Of a stretch of DNA of 64,000 nt, positions 34,510-46,285 are shown piece by piece. The stretch spans positions 364,965 through 428,964 of the forward strand of contig JAGFNQ010000884.1 in the NCBI GenBank assembly GCA_024364735.1. The letters run 5' to 3'. Numbering within the stretch: the first letter of the stretch is position 1; each line of letters opens with the position of its first letter. The notes under the pieces were generated by a model. It worked only from the letters and a program-made list of their open reading frames with translations, searched no databases and had not been told where the DNA came from. The DNA comes from Boesenbergia rotunda (lineage: Eukaryota; Streptophyta; Magnoliopsida; Zingiberales; Zingiberaceae). Position numbers and translations under genes: made by a program.

Positions 34510-35391
34510 CTATTCTACCAAGCATAACCCTAACTGCCTTCTTAGTGAGCTAAACATAGACTCAGGTAAGGGTTTGGTGAAGATATCAGCTAAGTTAGAT
34601 TTTGAGTCTACATGCTTAAGGACTATCTCACCCCAGACTACATGATCTCTTATGAAGTGGTGTTTGACTTCTATGTGTTTAGTTCTAGAGTGTTGGATTG
34701 AGTTCTTAGTTAGATTAATTGAACTTATATTATCAATGTAGACTTGGGTTTGGGTGTAGTCAAGATGGAAGTCTTTAAGAGTGTGCATCATCCATAAGAG
34801 TTGTTCTACACACTCTCCTAAAGCAACATACTTAGCTTCGGTTGTGGATAGAGCTACGCAGTGTTGCTTTCTGCTGCACCAACTTACTAGACCATTTCCT
34901 AAAAGTTGACAGCTTCCACTTGTACTTTTTCTATCTAGTTTGCAACCAGCATAGTCAGAATTCGAGTATCCTGACAGGTCAAAAGTTGAGGTCCTAGGAT
35001 ACCAAATCCCTACATTTAGGGTGCCCTTGATGTATCTAAGTATTCTTTTTAGGGCTGCTAAGTGCGTTTCCTTAGCACAGGTTTGATATCTAGCACACAT
35101 TCCTACAGCAAAAAGGATATCAGGTCTATTGGCTGTAAGGTAAAGTAGACTACCAATCATACTTCTATATAGTTTAAGGTCTACAAGTTTACTATCAGGG
35201 TCACTATCTATTTTTACATTTATGGCCATAGGGGTACTTATGCTTTTGGAGTTATCCATTTTAAATTTCTTTATTAACTCCTTAGCATATTTGGATTGAT
35301 GGACATAATTTTCATCCCTAGTTTGCTTAATTTGTAATCCTAGAAAGAAGTTGAGCTCACCAACTGAGCTCATTTCGAATTCGTTTTCCAT
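34510..35391 (-). pseudogene. Copia reverse transcriptase C-terminus and RNase H
   Basis: An open stretch of 293 codons begins MENEFEMSSVGELNFFLGLQ. It runs through YRSMIGSLLYLTANRPDILF and the RNase H signature (GYSNSDYAGCKLDRKSTSG, VALSTTEAKYVALGE), and ends HVDSKSNLADIFTKPLPESM. It is well preserved. The catalytic RT motif YIDDIIFG is just upstream at about 35450, separated by a stop near 35510. It makes DNA from the element RNA and removes the RNA template in the family; here it cannot be translated as a whole polyprotein. Confidence 0.88.
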
Positions 35392-35394
35392 TAT

Positions 35395-36811
35395 TTTTAC
35401 AAATTCTTTTAAGAAATCTGAGTTGGTGGATCCAAAGATTATATCGTCAATATAAATTTGGGCAATAAAGATGTCTTTTTCTAAGGTTTTAATAAAAAGG
35501 GTTGAGTCAATTTATCCTTGGTTAAATTCCTTAGACATGAGGTAGGTTGATAGACGTTTATACCATGCCCTAGGTGCTTGTTTTAGACCATACAGTGCCT
35601 TATTGAGTTTGTAAACATGGTCAGGTTTTTCTAAGTCCTCAAAACTGGGGGGTTGTCCTACATAGACTTCTTCCCTAATAAACCCATTCAGAAAGGCAGA
35701 TTTTACATCCATCTGGTAGAGTTTAAATCCTTTATGGGCTGCAAAGGCTAGCAACATTCTAATAGACTCAAGTCTAGCTACTGGGGCATAGGTTTCGTCA
35801 TAGTCTAACCCTTCGACTTGACTGAACCCTTTAGCTGCTAAGTGGGTTTTATTTCTAACTATTTCCCCTTGGTCATTTAGCTTATTCCTAAACACCCACT
35901 TAGTGTCAATAATGGATTTGCCCTCAGGTTTAGGTACTCATTCCCAGACTTGGTTCCTTTCAAATTGGGCTAACTCCTCTTGCATTGCTATGATCCAATA
36001 AGGATCATGTAAAGCTTCCTCTATAGTCTTAGGTTCAATTTTCGAAATCAGTGCAATCTGACTAAGATTTCTATAGGAAGACCTAGTTCTAACTCCTAAG
36101 GTTGGATCACCCACAATTTGATCAGTTGGGTGACTGAGTCTGGGTTTCTTGGTTCTTCTAGAACTTGGTTCAGCCTCAGGTCCGGCTGGACGGTTTGGTT
36201 CAGTATTTGGTTCAATTACTTGGATTGGTTCAATTATTGACTCAGTAGTTGGTTCAATAGTCAGTTCATTTAGAGGTTCAATTGATGGTTCATTAATTTG
36301 TTCATTATCTTCATAATCAATATTTGATGGATTTAGATATGGATTATCAGATTTTGAATTAATTTCCTCATCAAATATTAGATTTGTTGTTTCTTCAATT
36401 TTGTTAGTGTGTTTATTATAGACCCTATAGGCCCTACTTGTCGTTGAATATCCTAAGAAGACCTCTTGGGTTGACTTAGACTGAAATTTACCTAGATAAT
36501 CCTTGGTGTTTAGGATATGGACTTTGCACCCAAAGACCCTTAGGTAATGTAGGTTTGGAAGTCTATGGTAGTATAATTCATAAGGAGTTTTATTATGTCA
36601 TTTGTTAATTAGGACCCTATTTTGGATATAGCAAGCCGTACTAATTGCTTCTGCCCAAAATTGGTTAGCTAAGTTAAATTCACTGAGCATAGTCCTAGCG
36701 GCTTCCTGTAGGGTTCTATTTTTCCGTTCTACTATCCCATTTTGCTGGGGGGGTACTAGGACATGAGAATTCGTGAATGTATCCGTTTATTCTACAAAAC
36801 TCCTCGAACCT
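35395..36811 (-). pseudogene. Copia integrase C-terminus and reverse transcriptase, broken
   Basis: From 35895 to 35512 the RT fingers/palm are open: ETYAPVARLESIRMLLAF, QMDVKSAFLNGFI and YGLKQAPRAWYKRL. The stretch 36811-35896 holds the integrase end and linker with several stops and frame changes. One stop separates the RT block from the YIDD block. The break at 36812 sits just after HGREFEN of the integrase core. Confidence 0.85.
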
Positions 36812-37615
36812 TTAATTTTCAAACTCTCTCCCGTGATCACTCCTAAGTCTTTTGATTTTGGTATCATTTTGATTTTCAATTGTCTTACAAAAATCAATAA
36901 ACAAGTTTAGGGTTTCATCCTTTGTCTTTAGGAACCTGACCCAAGTGAACCTAGAGTAATCATCTATAATTACTAAGCAGTACCAGTTTCCGCTTAGTGA
37001 CTTGGCTCCATGTGAATCAAATAAGTCAAGGTGCAGGAGCTCAAGCGTAGTTTGAGTTAGATCTGATTGAATTTGTTTGTGATTAGACCTGGTTTGTTTA
37101 TCTTGGTTGCATGATTCACATATTATGTTTTCATGGTTCTTAATTTTTGGTATTCCTTTAATTAGACCAAGTTGGGTGATTTTTGAAATTAGTCTTAAAT
37201 TCGTGTGACCTAATCTCCTATGCCAGAGGTTTGATTCTTCTAACTGAGTTAAGAAGCATTTAGGTATTAAGGGTAGGTTTATAGTGTAAACATTATTCTT
37301 CCTAGTGCCCTTAAGTATGACTTCTGAGTCTTGCAAATTTCTAATCAGACAATCAGAGTTGGTAAAGGTAACTGCGTAGTCAGTATCACATAATTGACTT
37401 ATACTAAGCAAGTTAAATTTAAAGTTTTCAACCAAGAGTACCTTTTTAATTACAAAATCAGATTTGAGTTCAATGTTACCTGACCCAATGACTTTGAGTG
37501 TAGCATTGTTGCCAAATGCTACTGAGCCTAGGTTCTTGAACTTGAGTTTGGTGAATTTCAATTTGACTCCAGTCATGTGTCTGGAGCATCCGCTATCCAA
37601 CATCCATTGGTCCAA
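36812..37615 (-). pseudogene. Copia protease, GAG-pre-integrase and integrase core
   Basis: Begins MDQWMLDSGCSRHMTG, the copia protease site (DSG). LVENFKFNLLSISQLCD follows, then the zinc-binding pre-integrase HHCC segment (LWHRRLGHTNLRLISK, CESCNQDKQTRSNHK). The integrase core has LLHLDLFDSHGAKSLSGN and YSRFTWVRFLK, and ends at SDHGREFEN. The Asp and Glu catalytic positions are visible. The frame then stops, so the polyprotein is broken. Confidence 0.88.
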
Positions 37616-38290
37616 ATCTTTATGTTCCTACACATAATGAATTTGTTGATTTGGATCCAATTAGAATTAAGGATAGCCTAAATTGACTTTCACGACCTAG
37701 TCTGTCTCACCCAATCTACAGTTATCATTCATGTTAACCTTATGAGTTTTTGTGAGATAGGTTTTAATAGAAGTAAGAATTTTGTTTTGAAAACCCATGA
37801 TTAATTTTGAAATATTAAATTAATTTTAAAAACAATCAATTATGCTTTAAATTTATTTTTGAAAATAGTGGTTGAATCTAAGATTAATTAAAATCTGTAT
37901 TAGATTCAAATCTGACAACAGTAAAGTCAATTTGGTTTTCAATAATCGGCTTCCAGGTCTTGGCGAGGCACTAAACCTTCTTTGGTCGTAGCCTTATTGG
38001 ATCATCAACCCTTTCCTTGACAAAGCCTTTTATTGAAAATCCATCTTCAAGCTACTCCTTGAAAGATTTTGGTCTAACTAGTTTGGGTCTTGGATCGGTA
38101 GCTTCGGCTAGTTCCGCCAAAATGACTTCCCTAACGTCTTATCATCTCACCTCCACCTAATACTATGTTGTTCAAATTTTAGTTAATCGGTTTAGTCCTT
38201 AATCTATCCAGTCCTAGGTCTAAGCAAAGTAATTTACAGAAAATAAATAAACAAGCGGTCATGCAATTTTAAAGTAAGAGAAAGAATTTA
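37616..38290 (-). other. Region between gag and pol, without an open frame
   Basis: Stops in all frames. The reading should bridge gag and pol in an intact copia element; it is decayed here. Confidence 0.4.
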
Positions 38291-39933
38291 TTTAACTAAA
38301 AAAATGGTTTTTAAGTTGGCTCTCCCTGGACTAAAGCCACGGTAATGATTAGGCAAGATATGAATCTTGTCCTTAGGGATCAAGTACTGGTTTGGTCCAG
38401 CATAGTTGTTCAGGCAAAGTTTGGGTACCCATGCCTGAACTTTGGGTCTAGATTGGTTCAATACAGCATAGTATGACCTTTGTCTAGCCTTGGTTCGATA
38501 TCCTAACCCGGATCGATTTAGAGCGGACTTCTATTTTTCAAGGATCATGTCAAGACCCTTGGAACCCGAAGTGAATCGTTCTAAAGCCACTATAAGATCC
38601 TTGACTTGAGTTTTCAAGGAGGAGTTCTCTTTCTCAAACTTTTCAACTTGAGCAGAGGTTCCTTCTTGAACCTTCTCAGTTAAAGATCTAGAGTCAGCTA
38701 CCTCTTTCAGGAGTTTTACTTCCTATCGGAGGGACTCGACTCGAATTTTGGCTTTCGCCAAGTTACTAGATAGGTAAGCGATTAATTCTGCTAATTCAAC
38801 TTTAGAATAACCACTTACAGTTATTTTGTCGTTTCCAAAATGGTGAGCTTTCCGTCGTCCGACTTCGATTCTGATCCGGTGTCGATGTCTTCCGAAGCAG
38901 TCAGGGCGAGTAGGTTCGATTATGGGGCCTCTTCTTCTTCTTCGGATGAAGACTCACCCCATGTTGCTTGAAGGGCCTTCTTCCTTCTTGTCTTCTTGGC
39001 TTCTTTCAGATTGGGGCACTCCAATTTGTAGTGTCCCTTCTTGTTGCATTCGTAGCAGATTATGTTTGACTTGGTCTTAGATGGTTCAGCGGGATCCTCC
39101 TTCTTTCAGCTGACTTTTCTTCTGTTGGTTTGATTCTTCAGCTCCTTGTAGTAGTCCCGGGCTAGTCGAACCAGCTTGGGTCGATCCCCTTCACTGTCTT
39201 CTGAGTCTTAGTCTGAGTCAGACTCGGGTGCAGGTTGAGGCTTTTTCTTGGTCATCTTTCTTGTTTTTCCTACAACAAAAGCAATGCCTTTCTCGGCTAA
39301 AGTGCAGTTAGTCTGCTCATGTAATTCTAGTTCAAAAAATAATTCATCTAATTTAATTTTGGAAAGGTCCCTTGAAAATTTGTAAGCATCTACCATAGAT
39401 GCCCACAAAGTATTTCTCGGGAAGGCGTTTAGGGTATACCTGATAAGGTCACAGTTTTCTACCTTGTGACCGATTATATGTAGACCATTCATCAGCTCCT
39501 GGATTCTGGCGTGGAGCTGGGCTATTGACTCACCTTTGCTCATTTTGATGGTGTACAACTTGTTCAGCAGTAGGTCCCTCTTGCTGATTCGGGTGTCGGA
39601 GGTTCCTTCGTACAATTCAATCAACTTACCCCAGAGTTCCTTCGCACTGTTGAAGGGTTCCACCCGGTTCAACTCTTCTTTGGTTAGTCCGCATTGGAGT
39701 GTCTGGGTCGCCTTTGCATCAACCTCTATTTTCTTTTTCAGCGAGGCATCCCATTCTCTGTAAGGCTGTGCCATTTCTTCAGCATCTTTCGGGATTTCCA
39801 AACCAGATTGGATTAAGATCCACATGTCCACCTGAGTTTTCAGGTGGACTTCCATCCGACTCTTCCAGTAGGAGAAGTCTTCTCCACTGAAGAGTGGTGA
39901 TCTGGCTGTACTGAAACCCTTTTGCATGGCCAT
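38291..39933 (-). pseudogene. Sirevirus-like gag with in-frame stops
   Basis: Codons 1-241 (39933-39208) are open: SPLFSGEDFSYWKSRMEVHL, LQCGLTKEELNRVEPF and GLHIIGHKVENCDLIRY, the UBN2-type gag core. A stop at 39208 separates it in the same frame from DSEDSEGDRP and the zinc knuckle CYECNKKGHYKLEC (39057-39016). A second stop (VS*KKED) lies between them. A coiled-coil part and the GLGY/WVPK block follow down to about 38300. Gag forms the particle that packages element RNA. Confidence 0.85.
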
Positions 39934-40144
39934 TTAGAATTTCTGAAATATCAACAAAAAAATCTGTCCCAAGACATGGTCTTGGATTAGTAGTGCGGGA
40001 ATAAGATAATTAAAAGAAATGATCGAGTGGTGTTGCACCAACCTCGATTAACGAGATAAAAAATTCGTAAGAAAAAGAAATTAAAGATTTTGTAAAATCC
40101 AAAAAACTCCCAAATTGGTGGTTTAACCAAATTTGAGCTACCCC

Positions 40145-40156
40145 GCTCTGATACCA
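40145..40156 (-). promoter_or_regulatory. Primer binding site (initiator Met tRNA)
   Basis: TGGTATCAGAGC on the minus strand, two bases after the 5' LTR. Confidence 0.85.
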
Positions 40157-40158
40157 CT

Positions 40159-41477
40159 TGTTGGATCGAGAAAACGATAGAGGGGTGAGGGGTGAATATC
40201 GTTAAACTTTTTCAGATAAGAATAAGAGAAAATACCCAGCGGAAAGAAAATAAGTGTACACAAACACAAGCCGATTTTTTACTTGATTCGGAGTCGCGGT
40301 CGGCTCCTACTCCAAGGTCCACGGTCCTTGACCGTTTACTTTGGGCAATACTATAATAGCGCAAAAAGGATTTACAATTTGAGTATAACAATATTTCAGG
40401 AAATTAAGAATGCTACACTTTTCGTTACCGACTCCTGATGTGGATCGTACTTCGGAGCAGAGGGTCGTCGGCGACGCTGGGATCTCGAAGTTGAAGTTTG
40501 CCGGGGCGTAGCGCTTGAACGAAAAGCTTTGGAGCGTTGAAAAAAGTCTTGTTGAAGCCTTGGGGGTCGAGCCCCTTTTATAGTGTTTCTGGGGGCGCCT
40601 GATTCGCTGGGGGCGCCTAACACGTGCCTTCAGATCGGAGAACCTTCATCCGAAGCTTGGTCAGCGCTTTTCCCCTCTAAACCGGCCCCTGGTCAGACTG
40701 GGGCGCCCGGGACCTCCTGGGCGCCTAGCTTGACTTGGCATACTGGCTTCGTGGCTGATTTGCTTCGATTACCTCTTTGTCTTTGACCTTGGGCGCCCAG
40801 GACCTCCTGGGCGCTTAGCCTAGTGTGATTTCGAAGCGGTCTTGCTTAATTGCTGTTTTGGCCTTTTACCTTGGGCGCACGTGACCTCCTGGGTGTCTAG
40901 CCCAGTTGCCTGCCCCCTTACTTTGGGGCGTTCTAAGCTACAGAAATGCACTCCTTCGGTCCCTGCAATCAAGGTTAGTTCCAACACAAAAAAAGCAAAG
41001 GTGTTTGTCATTATTTACAGCCGTAGCTGTCTTGGTTCTAACGTCGAGTCTCCCAAATGGAACCCTAGGTCGAACCGACGTCTACTGTTCCCTCGACGGG
41101 GAACGCATCCTCACCTACTCCTCTCAGGAGAGTTTACCTTTTGCCAACCAGCTCCTCCGGCTGGACTTTTGCCCGATCCACCTGACCAGGTCTTTGTGCC
41201 CAACTTCCGGTCAGGTCTTCGGTGCCCAGCCCCTTGCCAGGACATCGTGCCCAGTCCTCGACTAGGACTTCTTTGCCCGACTTTCGGTCAGGTCTTCTTG
41301 CCCAGTTCTTGACCAGGACTTCTTTGCCCAGCCCTTTGCCAGGACTTCTTGCCTAGTGTACCAAGGGCTTCTTCCTGCACACTTAGGAAACACATTAGAA
41401 CACAATAACACCTTAACTCTTGAACCCTTTTCCATTATCAAAACCCAGGTTCAACTTAGGTGCTGCCTGCACCAACA
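40159..41477 (-). repeat. 5' LTR of the Sirevirus-like element (1319 bp)
   Basis: Closely similar to 31782-33088, with the same GC-rich palindromes (40590-40905), the ccaggacttctt array (41165-41365) and a TATA box (complement of about 40575-40585). Confidence 0.9.
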
Positions 41478-41482
41478 TCTTC
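41478..41482. repeat. Target-site duplication TCTTC (right) of the Sirevirus-like element
   Basis: Matches 31777-31781. Confidence 0.85.
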
Positions 41483-42052
41483 TAGCCTATGCTTCTATGC
41501 CATTTTATAGGGTTTAAAAGGGAGCTTGGTCTTTAACAGAATCCTATGAAAAAGGAGGAAACGGCTCGGCGCACCATGGCTATGTGGCTCCATGGATCAT
41601 ACCTCTAGAGGAAGCAAAATCTGGCATGACCTTACTGGCTAACATGGTCGTGTAGACTAGCACAACCTGCCTATGTCAAGCTTTGAACTCCTCGTTGTTG
41701 TTCTGATGCATGCTTTGCTTCTAAATATGGCACACGGTCATGGCATGGGTCACAGGTAGGTTGTGTAAGCTACTGGAAGTAGGCTCTCTACCTTTAAATG
41801 AGTCCAAATGTCGAGATCTTCATGTCCTGTCAATACAAAATGCATAATGTAGTCTTCTAAACTAAATATATGAAAATGAATGCAAATACTAGAAGTTAAT
41901 GCAAGTGTGCTCATGTAACGAAGGAAATATATGCAAAATAAGATAGAAAATATGTGTACGCATCACACATATCAAATACTCTTAGACCTAAACTTTTATT
42001 TATCCTCAAGCAAAACCCTTGCAGTTAAAGCCCATGTGTGTGAATGATGTTA
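41483..42052. other. Pre-insertion host DNA between two LTR elements
   Basis: No gene. The sequence (ccattttatagggtttaaaa, tcctcaagcaaaaccc) looks like non-coding parts of a gypsy element, perhaps the Athila-like element whose protease lies at 55.5-56.2 kb. This is an inference. Confidence 0.35.
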
Positions 42053-42057
42053 GGATC
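42053..42057. repeat. Target-site duplication AATGA (left) of gag-only element A
   Basis: Same five bases at 54618-54622. Confidence 0.85.
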
Positions 42058-42559
42058 GGTAGGAAAGCTAAAGGATGGGGGGTGATTAGTACCGATTTGC
42101 TTGTTAATGATTTGTCGTTGTGGAAGACTCCAAGCAATGCTAACACTCAAGGATTTACTTGGTATCTACCTCCTTGAGGTGACTAATCTAAGGATCCACT
42201 CTTCCTCACTCTCTCATACACTATGAAAGATCTCCTTCTTGAGGTGGAGAAACCTCTTACAAGCTTACAAGAAGATACAACAAGAAACTCAAGCAAATAC
42301 AAGATAAATCTTATAATATTTGCACACTTAGATCCTTGCTTGTCTTGTTTTCTTCTTCTTCTTACTTGGAAAACGCCTCTTGAAGTGCGCCAACACTTGC
42401 TAAGAACTGGCGAAAAGGAGGAGAAGAATTGTCAAAGAGCTCGAAGAGATGCGCGAAGGGATGCCACTTCAACCTGGGTGAAAACCCTATATACTCATGA
42501 CCTAGGGTTCCCTAATCGATTAACACGTCAGACATAGCTGTTCAACGACTATTTTTTAA

Positions 42560-42880
42560 AACTTAATCAATTAGCTAATCAATTAAGATGATCTTAATTG
42601 ATTGCTGAATCGATTCAGTACCTCTCTATGCTCTCGCGTAATTTCACTGTAATCGATTGACCAATCGATTAACACCCTCCTTAATCGATTGCCCAATCGA
42701 TCAAGAAGAGGCTGAATCGATCACCTAATCGATTAAGTCTGCTTCTGTTCTCACAACCCAATTCTCCTAATCGATTACCTAATCAATTCATTCCCTCCTT
42801 AATCGATCACTCAATCGATTAAAAGTGTTTCTGTTTGTGAGAAATCAACACTAATCAATTAGTTAATCGATTGGCCCCAA
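42560..42880. repeat. ATCGATT palindrome field in element A 3' LTR
   Basis: More than a dozen copies of aatcgatt or aatcaatt occur, mostly as pairs separated by 4-6 bases, for example taatcgattgcccaatcgat near 42694. The counterpart in the other LTR is at about 53745-54050. Confidence 0.8.
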
Positions 42881-43094
42881 CTCTAACTTATGTGCATAAG
42901 TCTAGGGTTTCCTTGCCTAACCCCGGTCAACCGTGACCTGTTAGGAATTCCTTACCAAGTGTCCGATCAAACATTTGACCGACTTGGATTTTTCCTTGCC
43001 TAGTTCCCAACTAGGATGTAACCTAGTTCCCAACCAGGTTTGCCTAACCCTTGAGTTAGGTTTAGTCTCTCGGTAGACTTCCACCTTTCCAACG

Positions 43095-43520
43095 TATGAT
43101 CTCCCCGATCTACCTGGACTTCACCTAGTCCCACTAGGACTTTTTCCATGCCAGCGTACAATCTCCTCAATCCACCTAAACTTTACCTAGTCTCACTAGG
43201 TGTGCCTAGTCCTACTAGGACTTTTTCCATATCAGCATGTGATCTCCCCGATTCATCTGAACTTCACCTAATCCCACTACGACTTTTTCCATGCCAGCGT
43301 ACGATCTCCCTAATCCGCATGGACTTCACCTAGTCCACTAGGTGTGCCTAATCCTACTAGAACTTTTTCCGTGCCAGTGTGCGATCTCCCCGATCCACTT
43401 GGACTTCACCTAATCCTACTAGGTGTGTCTAGTCCTACTAGGACTTTTCCCGTGCCAGCGTGCGATCTCTCCGATCCACCTGGACTTCACCAAGTCCCAC
43501 TAGGACTTTTCCCAGTCAAG
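43095..43520. repeat. Six-unit repeat array in element A 3' LTR
   Basis: Units share gatctccccgatccacctgg and the small palindrome cctagtcccactagg. Only three units are present in the other LTR (about 54265-54490), explaining most of the 210-bp length difference. Confidence 0.8.
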
Positions 43521-43647
43521 TCTCCAGTCAACCTTGACCCACTTGACTCACCCAATCTTCAAACATCATTATCAAATATTGAAACTCAAGCTCACTCGAA
43601 CCTAGTCAAACTAGGTCAACTCTGACCTAATAAAGCTTGCACCAATA

Positions 43648-43662
43648 ATCTCTCCCTTTTTG
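43648..43662 (-). promoter_or_regulatory. Polypurine tract of element A
   Basis: aaaaagggagagat on the minus strand precedes the LTR start. The upstream context tcaaacaacaaaaag is shared with element B. Confidence 0.75.
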
Positions 43663-44852
43663 TTGTTTGACAATATATTTCAGTAAGACTAATCCATATT
43701 AGCCTTACAAATTCTCCCCCTTTGACACACATCAAAAACTCTCCTCACGAGTCTATATGGTCAAAGGGCATGTTCAACGAAAGTCGCATACCTTTCATTG
43801 TGGTCCATGCTTAACCTTGAGCATTCATCATGATTATGATTCCCAATTTTCATCCTTTCACTTATCCCAAAAAGAAAATTTTAAACACATACTTTTAAGG
43901 AAGATCTCCCCCTTAAAACATCCTTTCCCTCACTCTATTTTGTATCATATTCATCAATGATGATTGCTATCAAAAGATAGTCTTCACCAAGGTTTTCCAA
44001 AATAGTTTTGAAATAGTTTTCAAAAACAATTTCCAACCATGTTCTTTGGGCTAAATGTACATGACCTGTACATTAACTTTCCTAATGATTGGAGTTCACT
44101 TAAGTTCTTATTTTGGATGAATTTTAAAAACTCAAATAGATGCACTTTATCAATACCTTGAGTTTTTATTCATCAACCTAACATCTCATTTGTTTCTAAT
44201 GTGTCTCAAAACACATTCAAATCAACTTATGGTCTTGTGAGATATGAAAGTTATGCTCTCCCTAAACTAAGGGACCACGTATTTCTACCTAGGCATTAAA
44301 AACTTTGATCATTCACCTAGAATGTTAATTAATGTCAATATTCTTAATTTCAATATAAATTAAACAATGCATGAAAATGACTATGGCATGCATCATATAA
44401 AGATTTTCAAAAGAAAACTTATTATAGCTAGATGATGCATGTATGACATGACATGTGATATTTTCATAATAAAATATGAATGATTAATTATGATGACATG
44501 ACATATGATAGCACACACAAATCTCAGTATATTAGCATAAAAGAAAATACCTATATTTTCTATCTAAGTATCAATAACTCATCGCTAAGCCATTAATAAT
44601 CCTAATTTGGCCCCTAATTTCCAAAATAATGTCAAAACCCCCGACATAACATATCTTTGGAATCTAACCTAGTTGTGCTAACTTTATTTAATCTTCAAAA
44701 TAATAGTTTGGCACAGTTTATTCCTCAAGAGTAAACAATGAATCCTTTTCATTTTCAAGGATAACAATTCCTTGAAAATATCCCAAAGTGTCAACTTCAT
44801 CAAGGTTGGGTTAACTACCCTTCCAATTTGAGTTGACACTCTCTAGACCTAT
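43663..44852 (-). other. 3' non-coding region of element A
   Basis: AT-rich with stops in all frames and no pol-like segment. It corresponds to the region between gag and PPT. Confidence 0.5.
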
Positions 44853-45123
44853 CTAAGGTGTGGCAAATACACTCTTAGGAACCCAAAGTCTATTGGTGCT
44901 TGAGTGTTCTAGGTATTCACTAGGGATAACTTCCCTTGGTACCTTCCTAATGATTTTCCTATGCTTCTCCGAAGCCTTAGTCATGTTGGTCTTGTCTTGG
45001 TAAACTCTAGGGATGACTTCCCTTATGGGCTTGACTTGACTCCTAGACCTAGATTTAATTCCATTCCTATATAGAACTCTATGATATGATGGCCCATCAT
45101 CTTTGGCTTTAGGTTTGTACCAC
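44853..45123 (-). pseudogene. C-terminal gag segment of element A
   Basis: The minus-strand frame reads RWYKPKAKDDGPSYHR and ends LWVPKSVFATP, a block found between gag and pol in Sirevirus elements. Element B is inserted immediately upstream in the reading direction (TSD at 45124-45128). Confidence 0.65.
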
Positions 45124-45128
45124 CTTTC
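45124..45128. repeat. Target-site duplication CTTTC (left) of element B
   Basis: Same five bases at 51867-51871. Confidence 0.85.
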
Positions 45129-45224
45129 TATTGATGCAGTCTGACCCGATTGTTGTTTTGGTGTTGCCACTGATTTAAGTTTAGGTGAGCGAGTAAATTT
45201 GACTTAAGTCCTGGTCGGGGACTG

Positions 45225-45690
45225 GGCATGAAATCCTGGCGAGTGAAGCCAGGTCCCGGTGAGTGAAGCCAGGTGAAGGAAACCCCAGTAAGTGAAGTCG
45301 GGTCCTAGCGAGTGAAGCTAGGTGACGGAAATCCCGGTGAGTGAAGCCGGGTCCTAGCGAGTGAAGCTAGGTGGAAGAGAATCCTGGTGAGTGAAGCCGG
45401 GTCCTGGTGAGTGAAGCCAGGTGACGGAAATCCCGGTGAGTGAAGCCGAGTCCTAGTGAGTGAAGCCAAGTGATGGAAACCCCGGTGAGTGAAGCCGGGT
45501 CCTGGTGAGTGAAGCCGGGTGACAAAAACCCCGGTAAGTGAAGTCGGGTCCTAGCGAGTGAAGCTAGGTGACTGAAATCCCGGTGAGTGAAGCCGGGTCC
45601 TAGTGAGTGAAGTTAGGTGAAGAAAACCCTGGCGAGTGAAGCCAAGTCCTAGTGAGTGAAGCTAGGTTGAACAAAGTCCCAGTGAGTGAA
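45225..45690 (+). repeat. gagtgaagcc tandem array in element B 5' LTR
   Basis: About twenty half-units of ~24 bp share ggtgagtgaagccgggtcct or gcgagtgaagctaggtga. They alternate to make ~48-49-bp units. The homologous array in the 3' LTR is 49855-50368. Confidence 0.85.
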
Positions 45691-45774
45691 GCTGGGCACG
45701 AAGTCTTGGTCCGGAGGACTGAGCATGAGTCAGAGAAGGCTAGGGAGCATGTTCTCTGGACTTAGGGTTGAATT

Positions 45775-46285
45775 GGTCGGAGATGGGTCGGTCTGGAGAT
45801 CGATCAGGGAGTTGACACTAACTCCTGGTTGTGGATAGGTCTGGTGACCGATCCAGAGAGTCTGATTGTTCTGGTGAACGATCAGGAAGAGAACAGAATG
45901 TTTTTGTTTGACTTCTGATCGGTCTGGTGAACGAACAGAGAGAGATCAGAATAGTTCTGTGAGAAACTCTGATCGGTCTATCTGACCGATCAGGGATCGG
46001 TCTGTCCGCACCCTGACCGATCAGGATGACTCCTGATCGGTTAGGGAGTGACTTGATCTGTCACCAGACCGATCAGGGCACAACCAAATCGGTCAGGTTA
46101 ACGATCAGGGCCTTTGGTTGGTGGGAGTTGGAGGAATCTCCAGTAAGCTGGTGGATCGGTCTGCCTGACTTATCCATGATCCCTGATCGGTCAGTGTGAC
46201 CAATCACAGAGTCACTGGATCGATCAGGAGATAACCTAATCGATCAAGGTCATCACTGATCGGTCTGGTGACCGATCAGTGTCTG
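45775..46285. repeat. GATCGGTC/GACCGATC palindrome field in element B 5' LTR
   Basis: Many copies of gatcggtc and its complement gaccgatc occur, often as hairpin pairs, for example ctgatcggtctatctgaccg closing with atcag at 45969-45993. It lies upstream of the TATA-like site, that is in U3. Confidence 0.85.

Larger units (their letters stand above)
31782..41477 (-). mobile_element. Sirevirus-like Ty1-copia retrotransposon, 9.7 kb, with gag and pol
   Basis: LTRs lie at 31782-33088 and 40159-41477. On the minus strand they read TGTTGGTGC...GATCCAACA and are flanked by TCTTC. The primer site complementary to initiator tRNA-Met is next to the right LTR and a purine tract is next to the left one, so the element is on the minus strand. 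Gene order is gag - protease - integrase - reverse transcriptase - RNase H, then about 1.4 kb of AT-rich non-coding DNA. The gag layout (UBN2-like core, CCHC, coiled coil, GLGY, WVPK) and the PPT context point to the Sirevirus group. Stops in gag and pol make it non-coding now. Confidence 0.92.
42058..43647 (-). repeat. 3' LTR of element A (1590 bp)
   Basis: It holds an aatcgattgaccaatcgatta-type palindrome field (42560-42880), six units of a ~60-85-bp repeat with gatctccccgatccacctgg and ctagtcccactagg (43095-43520), and a TATA-like agtatataggg on the minus strand (complement of 42485-42495). Confidence 0.9.
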
